From Vallitaleaceae bacterium (GTDB lineage Bacteria > Bacillota > Clostridia > Lachnospirales > Vallitaleaceae), in NCBI GenBank assembly GCA_028277605.1, contig JANQFZ010000055.1, positions 1 to 34,256 on the forward strand: 34,256 nt of DNA. The letters run 5' to 3'. The stretch's first letter is position 1; every line of letters begins with the position of its first letter. The notes under the pieces were generated by a model. That model was not told where the DNA came from and made no database searches. It saw nothing but the letters and a program-made list of their open reading frames with translations. Position numbers and translations under genes: made by a program. Positions 6,922-14,057 of the stretch are shown here, in pieces.

Positions 6922-7032
6922 ATTATTAAGGTTAATCAATACCATGATATCATTAAGAAAACATTTATTTCGCGACACTATCAATTGTTAAAGACCATAG
7001 AATGGAGATGGGAGGCACAATACAACTATTAG
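6922..7032 (+). other. Possible small open frame ahead of the glucosaminidase
   Basis: The frame reads IIKVNQYHDIIKK, then HYQLLKTIEWRWEAQYNY, and stops at TAG 7030-7032, ten bases before the next start. It looks protein-like and has AAGGAGGA upstream (6903-6910), but no ATG, GTG or TTG opens it; only ATT codons at 6922 or 6925 are available. It may be a small partner gene with a rare start, a damaged gene, or a 5' leader. Confidence 0.25.
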
Positions 7033-7041
7033 GAGAGTAAA

Positions 7042-8802
7042 ATGGATTTAAAAGTTAGGATAGTAAGAATAGAGGAGCAAGAGAAGCAATTGAAAAGTTT
7101 AGCATCAAAAATAGAACAGATTAAATATCAATTCATGTCTATAAGTAATAACTTAGATTATGATATTAAATGTAAAGATACTATTAGTAGTGATATTCAA
7201 TATGTGCTCAGTAACGTAAGCAAGTTAGAAGAAAAAGTATTTAATGCAGGAGCATTTATAGGAATAGCTGGTAATAAATATGAACAAGCTGAAAATAAAG
7301 TAAAAGCTCTTGCAAATAGTTTTAATGAGATCAATAAACCTCAAAGAACGTATGTACCTAACATTATCAATAACGACAGTTCTCCAACTGCTTATGTTAT
7401 GGTTGGTCTTAAAAAAGTGGGGAATGTACATTTAGTCAATGGTACAACTACTGGGAATATGACAGATATTATTGAAGGATTGGGTGGTTCTGTAGTATGG
7501 AATGAAACAACAAGAACAGCTACAGTAGAAATTAATGGAAGAACAATAACCTATAATCTAAATGACATAAAAAATGGTATAGGCTATGCTAGCGATGGAA
7601 CTAGATTCTTTATAGAAAATGGTAAAATACAGGTTGGAATTAGACAAGTATCAGAAAAAGCAGGTGCAAATGTCAATTGGCATAGGGATGATAACAGTGG
7701 TATTGTAGTTGATGTAGACTATACTCATGCAAAAGTATCAGTAACAACACCTGTTATTAAAGATAATGGTCAAAAAGGAGAAATATGGACGACTGATGAT
7801 ATTATTATATTTGAAAAAGATGGTGTACAAGCTCATGTAAGATACCCAATAGGTGAGAATAAAACAGCAACGGCATGGATTGACATGGATAAATTAATAG
7901 TACAAATGATAGAATATAGTTTTAAAGAAGAACTCAAGTTATTTCCTGAATCCTATAGGCAAGAACTCATAGAATTGCATAAGCAGCATCCTGAATGGAG
8001 ATTTTACGCAGAGAATATAGATGCAGATTTTAATCAATTAATAGATGCAGAAATGAAAAATGGACATGTGTGCACACCTCAGAGCAAATATGGTTATACA
8101 CCTAAATGGAGAGACCCTAAATATAAGTATGATAGTGGTTATTATGCAGCATCTCGTGAAGCTACTGCATACTTTATAGATCCAAGAAACTTTATTTCAG
8201 AAAAGCAGATTTTTCAATTCTTCTCTGCTAAATATGACAAAAACACTCAAAACAAAGAATCAGTTCAAAAAGTTTTAGGTGAAATGAATGCTTTATCCAA
8301 TAAAGCAGATGTATTTATTAAAGCTGGTGGTAAAGAAGTAAGTGCAGTATTTTTAGCTTCAAAAGCAATGATTGAATCTGGTGCAGGAAAATCAACACTT
8401 GCCACTGGAAAGGTTAAAGGTTATGAAGGCTGGTACAATATGTACGGCATAGGAGCATATGATGGTAATGCAGGAATAGCAGGTGCTAAGAAGGCTAAAT
8501 CTTATGGTTGGGATACTCAAGATAAAGCTATAATCGGGGGGGGTAATTGGATACATGATAAGTATGTTAGTCAAGGGCAGGACACTTTATATAAAATGAA
8601 ATGGAACGCAGAAAAGTATGCAGAAAAAGGTATAGTCACGCATCAATATGCAACCCATATTAAAGATGCCTATAATAAGGCAGATAGATTTGCCAAGGGA
8701 TTAAAGGATATAGATGCTCCATACGTTTTTAGAATACCTGTTTACAAAAATATGACTGAAGAAGCAGCACAAGAACCAACAGAAGCAAAGAAAAAACAAT
8801 GA
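7042..8802 (+). CDS. Glucosaminidase-type cell wall hydrolase with WXG100/LXG-like N-terminus
   Basis: A 586-residue protein; ATG at 7042 follows AGGAGAG. Residues 1-95 are helical (IVRIEEQEKQLKSLASKIEQ and a second helix at 45-95), like the coiled N-termini of type VII secretion substrates, and there is no signal peptide. Residues about 117-230 match copper amine oxidase N-terminal-like stalk repeats (IIEGLGGSVVWNETTRTATV). Residues about 300-550 are a GH73-like beta-N-acetylglucosaminidase: HPEWRFYAENIDADFNQLI, YFIDPRNFISE, AMIESGAGKSTLATG with candidate catalytic E445, NMYGIGAYDG and THQYATHIKDAY. It would cut the glycan strands of peptidoglycan. Its stop overlaps the region just before a propeller lipoprotein, indicating co-translation. 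Type VII export is inference from the N-terminus. Confidence 0.82.
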   Translation: MDLKVRIVRIEEQEKQLKSLASKIEQIKYQFMSISNNLDYDIKCKDTISSDIQYVLSNVSKLEEKVFNAGAFIGIAGNKYEQAENKVKALANSFNEINKPQRTYVPNIINNDSSPTAYVMVGLKKVGNVHLVNGTTTGNMTDIIEGLGGSVVWNETTRTATVEINGRTITYNLNDIKNGIGYASDGTRFFIENGKIQVGIRQVSEKAGANVNWHRDDNSGIVVDVDYTHAKVSVTTPVIKDNGQKGEIWTTDDIIIFEKDGVQAHVRYPIGENKTATAWIDMDKLIVQMIEYSFKEELKLFPESYRQELIELHKQHPEWRFYAENIDADFNQLIDAEMKNGHVCTPQSKYGYTPKWRDPKYKYDSGYYAASREATAYFIDPRNFISEKQIFQFFSAKYDKNTQNKESVQKVLGEMNALSNKADVFIKAGGKEVSAVFLASKAMIESGAGKSTLATGKVKGYEGWYNMYGIGAYDGNAGIAGAKKAKSYGWDTQDKAIIGGGNWIHDKYVSQGQDTLYKMKWNAEKYAEKGIVTHQYATHIKDAYNKADRFAKGLKDIDAPYVFRIPVYKNMTEEAAQEPTEAKKKQ

Positions 8803-8816
8803 GCGTGGAGGGTAAA

Positions 8817-9947
8817 ATGTTAAACTGTAAAAAGACTATTATTATTATAATAGCTATTATAATTTTAAGTGCATGTGCAAGAAAACAAAATAATCCATCA
8901 ACCCAAGCTAACTTCAATGAAGAAAGTACTAATCAAAACAACAACTCTGTTAAGAGCTTATCCATATTAGCAAGAGATAACTATAGTGCTGTGGTATTAG
9001 AAGATGGAACTGTCTGGGTTTGGGGTGATACCTTATTAACAGAAGGTTCTCCTAGTAACCAAAATTCCCCTAAAAGAATACAAACACTGTCAGATATTAG
9101 AACTATCAGCGGAGGTTCATCACATTTATTGGCTATTAATAACGATGACATACTATGGGGCTTAGGATCAAACAGGTATGGACAGATTGGAGATGGAACC
9201 TATAAAGATAGGCTTAATCCAGTCGAATTAAAGGATTTGCAAAATATCATACAGTTAGATCTAAAAATGGATACTTCAATTGGATTAAAAAAGAATGGAA
9301 CGGTATGGGCTTGGGGAGATAATACCTATGGTCAACTAGGAGGAGACAGAGATAACATAAGTATGCCAGAGCAGGTTTTAGGATTGGAGAAGATTAAACA
9401 TGTTGTATCTGGCGGATTATATAGCTTAGCCCTAAAAGAAGATGGTTTTGTATATGCATGGGGGTGGTTTCCAGATATAAATACATGTGTAGAGGGTTAT
9501 GGTTCAGAGCCTTCAAAAGTAGTTGGAATATCGGATGTAATATCTATATCTGGTTCCCAAAGTGAAATAATAGCATTGAAAAAAGATGGTACGGTGTGGC
9601 ATTGGGGTGACATAGATGCTGTGCAACAAGTTCAGGACTTAAAAGATATTGTCACCATAGGACAAGGAAGCTATCATAATTTAGCCATTGATAAATATGG
9701 TAATGTGTGGACATGGGGAAATAATGAATACGGTCAGCTTGGTAATGGTCTAGCTGAAAACAAATATTTTTCTCCACAAAAAGTAGAAGGCTTAGGCAAT
9801 ATAGTTGCTGTTGCTGGTGGCGATGGTCATTCTATAGCACTGGATAAAGAAGGTCAACTATGGGTATGGGGAAATAATGAGAGTGGTCAACTTGGAAATG
9901 GAACAGAGGAAAATAGCTACAGACCTATAAGACTATTATTAGAATAG
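8817..9947 (+). CDS. RCC1-repeat beta-propeller lipoprotein
   Basis: A protein of 376 residues starting at ATG 8817, with GGAGGG (8807-8812) upstream; an in-frame ATG at 8799 overlaps the previous stop but has a poorer site. A lipoprotein signal (CKKTIIIIIAIIILSAC) has its lipobox Cys at residue 20. Seven RCC1-type blades follow, each with a DGTVWVWGD-like strand; several have the full NNEYGQLGNG motif (for example NTYGQLGG, NEYGQLGNG, NESGQLGNG). Seven blades make a closed propeller, normally a protein-binding platform. It is anchored outside the membrane and encoded with a wall hydrolase, so it may dock that enzyme or a surface ligand; no enzymatic residues are evident. The pair sits between CRISPR arrays 2 and 3. 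Confidence 0.85.
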   Translation: MLNCKKTIIIIIAIIILSACARKQNNPSTQANFNEESTNQNNNSVKSLSILARDNYSAVVLEDGTVWVWGDTLLTEGSPSNQNSPKRIQTLSDIRTISGGSSHLLAINNDDILWGLGSNRYGQIGDGTYKDRLNPVELKDLQNIIQLDLKMDTSIGLKKNGTVWAWGDNTYGQLGGDRDNISMPEQVLGLEKIKHVVSGGLYSLALKEDGFVYAWGWFPDINTCVEGYGSEPSKVVGISDVISISGSQSEIIALKKDGTVWHWGDIDAVQQVQDLKDIVTIGQGSYHNLAIDKYGNVWTWGNNEYGQLGNGLAENKYFSPQKVEGLGNIVAVAGGDGHSIALDKEGQLWVWGNNESGQLGNGTEENSYRPIRLLLE

Positions 9948-9957
9948 AAAAATATGC

Positions 9958-10164
9958 TCGCTTATGATACGTTTAATATGTCTTATAGAGATGAAGATAT
10001 TAAAAAATATCAAAGAGGAAAAAAGAGTCAATGATCATGTCATTAAAATAAAAGGTTATCTTTGTCCTTTAACTGTAGAAGGTAATCCTGAACTACTAGT
10101 TGATGTGGCATGTAAGAACAGGAGAAAAAACGCATTAGGTTTTGGTATGGTAGAAACACAATGA
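9958..10164 (+). pseudogene. cas6: 3' remnant of cas6 upstream of array 3
   Basis: The frame from ATG 9964 to 10164 reads IRLICLIEMKILKNIK, then VIKIKGYLCPLTVEGN and NRRKNALGFGMVETQ. The pattern KGYLCPLTVEGNPELL, then a Gly-rich GFGMVE, matches the C-terminal half of the second ferredoxin fold of Cas6 endoribonucleases, which cut pre-crRNA within the repeat. Family members are about 220-260 residues; only about 65 remain, and the N-terminal fold with the usual catalytic His is absent. It follows the propeller lipoprotein gene by ten bases with no start region of its own. The assignment rests on C-terminal motif recognition. A shorter copy precedes array 2. Confidence 0.65.
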
Positions 10165-10195
10165 TTAAAGATAAATAAAATAATCAATACAATAT

Positions 10196-10248
10196 AAAAG
10201 TCGTCGACCTCAGGTAATGTAAAAACCCTAGGGGGTCGACGACTTTTT
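10196..10248 (+). terminator. Conserved GTCGAC hairpin before array 3
   Basis: Arms AAAAGTCGTCGACC (10196-10209) and GGTCGACGACTTTT (10234-10247) pair perfectly over 14 bp, followed by T at 10248. The loop is the same 24 nt as at array 2 except for one G-to-A change, and identical to the array 4 loop. Confidence 0.85.
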
Positions 10249-10249
10249 A

Positions 10250-10278
10250 TTGCGGATAAAGCCAATTTTTGCTATAAT
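10250..10278 (+). promoter_or_regulatory. Array 3 leader promoter
   Basis: TTGCGG (10250-10255), 17 bases, TATAAT (10273-10278), reading into array 3. The leader to 10327 differs from that of array 2 at only a few positions and ends ATACGGCT. Confidence 0.8.
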
Positions 10279-10327
10279 TATCCTTGAAAAAACCAATGAA
10301 ATCTTAGAAAAGCCTATAAATACGGCT

Positions 10328-10888
10328 GTATTAATCGAACTAGAGTAGTATTGAAACCATATAACAGAAATTGGAGATATAATAAAAGACTTTTGTATTA
10401 ATCGAACTAGAGTAGTATTGAAACCAGTTTATGACACACTAGAAATTGTAACAAATGTTAGTATTAATCGAACTAGAGTAGTATTGAAACTGGGCTCGGC
10501 CATCTTGGCATCTAGCCCTAAACATAGGTATTAATCGAACTAGAGTAGTATTGAAACATTAATTAATGTATTTGACATAGTAATAACGCTTCTGTATTAA
10601 TCGAACTAGAGTAGTATTGAAACAAGTGAAGCAGGCTAAAGCAAGTAACTTAGCTCAAGGTATTAATCGAACTAGAGTAGTATTGAAACTTATTATTTAA
10701 CTGGCTTTCTTTTCTTTGGCTTTCTCGTATTAATCGAACTAGAGTAGTATTGAAACTCGTTTATCTCACGTGAACCAGTCCTACAGTCTGACGTATTAAT
10801 CGAACTAATGTAGTATTGAAACTAAATACTAGACTCATAATATTCATTTGTTATATATGTATTAATCAGAACTACTGTAGTATTAAAA
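10328..10888 (+). CRISPR. CRISPR array 3: 9 repeats, 8 spacers
   Basis: Repeats start at 10328, 10395, 10461, 10528, 10594, 10660, 10727, 10793 and 10859; spacers are 36-37 nt. Repeats 1-7 are the AACTAGAGTA variant, repeat 8 is the AACTAATGTA variant, and repeat 9 is degenerate (ATCAGAACTACTG; ends TATTAAAA). The hairpin, promoter and leader are on the left. The switch between variants inside one array shows that a leader-end repeat mutated and was then copied at later acquisitions. The array ends about 110 bases before the cas promoter. Confidence 0.97.
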
Positions 10889-10999
10889 GTCTGTTAATTC
10901 TAATAAACATTTACTCTTTTCATCTTCTTATTTTCCAATGTTCCAAATATGATCTTAAAACCATATTACCAAAATTAATAACAATATTAGTATTTTTTA

Positions 11000-11028
11000 T
11001 TGAAAAAGTAATTTGAGAATGGTATTAT
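11000..11028 (+). promoter_or_regulatory. Promoter of the cas operon
   Basis: TTGAAA (11000-11005), a 17-base spacer and TATTAT (11023-11028) stand about 70 bases before the cas8b1 start. The rest of 10889-11098 is AT-rich and holds no gene; an open frame running out of the array (10816-11016) is not credible. Confidence 0.7.
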
Positions 11029-11098
11029 AGATAGTGAAAAATAGTATTATTTGTCATTATTTCCAATACTTTCAATTATTGTGGAAAGGAGGGATTGT

Positions 11099-12415
11099 AT
11101 GAATGACAAAATATATTTTAGAAGAACGGGCAATCCGTTTGTAGATGCTGGACTCTATATATTATCAATCCAATTACGGTGTCCTATTGAAAAAATAACA
11201 CCAGACAAGATATCTCCTCTCATTGAACCTCTAACAGACCTATACTTAACAAAGCAGTGGAGCAAGAATATTCAATCCATATTTCCTAACAGTAAACTCA
11301 TCAATCCATCGATTAAAGATAAGAAAAAAAACTATATGGAATTCTTAGAATCATTAATAGCAAGCATAGAACCATTAAATGGAAATCATGGTGCATGTGT
11401 TGCTTGTGGCAGAAAAACAACTGATAAGTATACTAAGTCACAGATTCCTATGATAGGTTCAAAAAAACTTATCAACTTCTTTTCATATGGGTCACATGGA
11501 GCTGACTTTTGTAGTGCCTGTACATTAGCCATTCAGTTTTCACCCCTTTTTTACTTCAATGGCGGTGGAAGGTTTTTTCTACTACATAGCAATTCAAATG
11601 AATTTATGGCACAATGGGCATACCAGTGTAATCAGAAAATGCAAATAAACAGAGCTGCTGGAGTCTATGATGAAGGCTATAGAAGTCCAATCAATGGTTT
11701 ATTCTATGTTACTCAAGATGTAATAAAAGATCTGCCTAATTATCAAGATAAAACCAGTGTTCAGCTCTATGACTTTAGTAACTATAATCAAAATCCAAAT
11801 CTTAACCTTTATTTCTTACCTGACCATGTATTCTCATTTTTATTAAAATTACAGCATAAAGGACTAGATAAAGAATGGTACGAGGTAAAATGCAGAGGTT
11901 ATCTCATCAAGCAAAATGAGAGTTATAACAACGAGAAGCATAAGAACCGAACAAATCTAGTATATAAAAATTTATTAGAAAACAAAAGCATTCATCGATT
12001 TTTTGTTGACCACAGAAAAATGAAAGCTATCGGCAGTTGGCCCCTATTAGAACTCTATTTATTGGAGGTGCGAAAAATATATATGGAAAGAATAGAAGCT
12101 GTTAAAAAGCTATCAAAGGATATTGCATCTTATATACTATCTGCAAATGATGAAAAAGCATTTAAAAAGTTTCTAAGAACTAAAAATTATCAAACCTTTA
12201 GAAGTGCTATCTTATATGTGATACAGAAAAGAATCTATTTAACGGATGAGCCTTTAATAGATATTGATACGTATATGAGCCACATTGTTCCCGACATAAA
12301 AATGTGGAGAGAATCCCGAGACTTAATACTCTTTGGACTTTATAGTGAGCTTCATGCATGGATAAAAGAACGTGAGGAAATGAAAGAATCTGAAATAGAA
12401 TTAGAGGAGGCATAA
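11099..12415 (+). CDS. cas8b1: Type I-B Cas8b1/Cst1, CXXC-CXXC large subunit
   Basis: The protein has 438 residues from ATG 11099, chosen because AAAGGAGGG (11086-11093) precedes it; an upstream in-frame TTG has no such site. The N-terminal motif YFRRTGNPFVDAGLYIL is typical of the Cst1 family. Two zinc-knuckle pairs, C100-x2-C103 (CVACGRKT) and C138-x2-C141 (CSACTLAIQ), give the family its CXXC-CXXC name. In the Cascade complex this large subunit recognises the PAM and helps recruit Cas3. It opens a seven-gene operon in the Tneap order. In that subtype cas6 usually lies directly upstream; here array 3 and a cas6 remnant lie there instead. No truncation or missing Cys is seen. Confidence 0.9.
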   Translation: MNDKIYFRRTGNPFVDAGLYILSIQLRCPIEKITPDKISPLIEPLTDLYLTKQWSKNIQSIFPNSKLINPSIKDKKKNYMEFLESLIASIEPLNGNHGACVACGRKTTDKYTKSQIPMIGSKKLINFFSYGSHGADFCSACTLAIQFSPLFYFNGGGRFFLLHSNSNEFMAQWAYQCNQKMQINRAAGVYDEGYRSPINGLFYVTQDVIKDLPNYQDKTSVQLYDFSNYNQNPNLNLYFLPDHVFSFLLKLQHKGLDKEWYEVKCRGYLIKQNESYNNEKHKNRTNLVYKNLLENKSIHRFFVDHRKMKAIGSWPLLELYLLEVRKIYMERIEAVKKLSKDIASYILSANDEKAFKKFLRTKNYQTFRSAILYVIQKRIYLTDEPLIDIDTYMSHIVPDIKMWRESRDLILFGLYSELHAWIKEREEMKESEIELEEA

Positions 12416-12418
12416 AAA

Positions 12419-13417
12419 ATGAATACCAATGCAATAGGATTAATGCTAATAGATGCACCAGCTTCCATATTGAATAACCACGGTATGGATGCTGGTGAAC
12501 TTACGGATAACTGTGTAATTGTTAAAACAATAAAAAGAGGAAACAAACAATACCCTTATATGTCTCCCCAAGCATTAAGATATATATGGAGAAATACACT
12601 TTCCGAGAAATTTGACTGGAAACTATCACCCATAGAAAGAGACAAAAAAACGGCATTTACAGCTGTTAATCCTTTTGAATATCCAGACGATGATGTGTTT
12701 GGTTATATGAGAGCACAAGGCAAAAAAGAAGGGGGTACAGTGACTAGGATGTCTCCTCTTAAATGTACACCTCTTATATCTGTCACAGAACAAAAGCCAA
12801 CCAATGACTATGGGGTTATGGCTAGGCATGAAGGTAATCCCGTACCCTATGAATATCAATTCTATTCAACCATAATGAAAGGTGCATTTTCACTTGACTT
12901 AGACAGTGTTGGAGTCTATTACTATAAAGACAAAACAGGATATAAAAACTTATCTGACAAAAGCCTAAAAAAAGCAGATGACTACAACTGTAAAATTGAT
13001 GAGGAAGAAAAAGCGTGCATGATGCCAATAGAAGAGAGAGCAAAGCGAGCAAAAGAAACCATAGCGGTTTTACCCTATATCTATGGCGGTGCAAAACAAA
13101 CCACACATTTAACAGACTTAACACCGAAATTTATTTTATTATGCCTTTTTGAAGGTGGCAATCATATCTTCATGAATGTAATCAAAGAGGTAAATCGTGA
13201 AATGATCCTATCCTTAGAAGCTTTAGAGGAAGTTATGACAGAATATAAGGAATGTATCAAGACAAATATTTACATTGGAAAAAGAAAAGGATTTTTAGAC
13301 GAGATGGATGAGCAACTCATGACCTTTGCTAAAGATCATACGAATGTTACCTATGGTTCTATGAATGATACCATTCAACAATTTACTACAAAAATAGAAA
13401 ACTACTACTTGGGGTGA
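12419..13417 (+). CDS. cas7: Type I-B Cas7 (Cst2/DevR family) backbone subunit
   Basis: A 332-residue protein; ATG 12419 follows AGAGGAGG, three bases after the cas8b1 stop. The start NAIGLMLIDAPASILNNHG, and QYPYMSPQALRYIWRNTL at 41-58, are characteristic of the DevR/Cst2 branch of Cas7 RAMP proteins. A RRM-like core is followed by the KETIAVLPYIYGGAKQTTHLTDLTPKF region (in the 200s). Several copies coat the crRNA spacer in Cascade. The Gly-containing region around 225 (YGGAKQTTH) fits the crRNA-contacting loop. Length is usual for the family and no frame damage is seen. It is translated from the same operon as the other subunits. Confidence 0.9.
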   Translation: MNTNAIGLMLIDAPASILNNHGMDAGELTDNCVIVKTIKRGNKQYPYMSPQALRYIWRNTLSEKFDWKLSPIERDKKTAFTAVNPFEYPDDDVFGYMRAQGKKEGGTVTRMSPLKCTPLISVTEQKPTNDYGVMARHEGNPVPYEYQFYSTIMKGAFSLDLDSVGVYYYKDKTGYKNLSDKSLKKADDYNCKIDEEEKACMMPIEERAKRAKETIAVLPYIYGGAKQTTHLTDLTPKFILLCLFEGGNHIFMNVIKEVNREMILSLEALEEVMTEYKECIKTNIYIGKRKGFLDEMDEQLMTFAKDHTNVTYGSMNDTIQQFTTKIENYYLG

Positions 13418-13421
13418 GGTT

Positions 13422-14057
13422 ATGGAGTGTTTAAGAGTAACGATAAAAAGCTGGACAGCCTCTTTTAGATACCCTATTTTTATGATAGGCTACCAGCCTT
13501 CCTTGCCGATGCCGCCACTTTCAACCATTTGGGGACTATTATCTGCTGTTAAAGGAGACTACTTAACTTCAAAGGACTTTAGATGTGGTTATTTATTCTT
13601 TAGTCATGGCAAAGCAGTTGATTTAGAATCCTTATATGAACTACAAGAAAATAGGAACTACAAAATCAATGTATGCAAAAGAGAAATTCTGTACGATAAT
13701 GAACTACTATTATACATTGATGCATTAGAGCTTGAAAGCAATTTTAGAAAGCCCTATTACCCTATCCTATTAGGGCGATCCACAGATATAGCAGAGATTA
13801 CAGAGATAAAGCAGGTAACTCTAAGGAAAAACAGCGCTCCAATGAGGGCAGGTCGTACTATTGTACCATTCCCATGTCAGCAATTCGGAGGCATATTACA
13901 AGCATTACCTCAATACTTTACAAATACAGTTCCAAGAGAGGCGGTAGGAACTAGACCTTATCAACTGGTTGATGAAATAGTTGACTATCGTGGTGATGAT
14001 TTCTTATATGACGAAGAAAAAGATTGGGGCGTATACATGCATGAGAAAACTCAATGA
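13422..14057 (+). CDS. cas5: Type I-B Cas5 (Cas5t) subunit
   Basis: This protein has 211 residues and starts four bases after cas7 with GGGGTGAGGTT before the ATG. The N-terminus has the Cas5 pattern: LRVTIKSWTASFRYPIF, then GYQPSLPMPPLSTIWGLLSAVKGD at about 23-46, including the proline-rich thumb region. KPYYPILLGRSTDIAEI (about 107-123) is the usual second-half signature. Cas5 caps the 5' handle of the crRNA in Cascade. In type I-C, Cas5 itself processes crRNA. That possibility arises here because cas6 is missing, but the Cas5t branch is not known for it and I see no sign of it. The 3' end overlaps the cas3 start. Confidence 0.88.
   Translation: MECLRVTIKSWTASFRYPIFMIGYQPSLPMPPLSTIWGLLSAVKGDYLTSKDFRCGYLFFSHGKAVDLESLYELQENRNYKINVCKREILYDNELLLYIDALELESNFRKPYYPILLGRSTDIAEITEIKQVTLRKNSAPMRAGRTIVPFPCQQFGGILQALPQYFTNTVPREAVGTRPYQLVDEIVDYRGDDFLYDEEKDWGVYMHEKTQ

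Noticed and set aside
10816..11016. 66-residue open frame out of array 3
   Set aside because: It starts inside the penultimate repeat, has no ribosome binding site, and its composition is that of AT-rich non-coding DNA.
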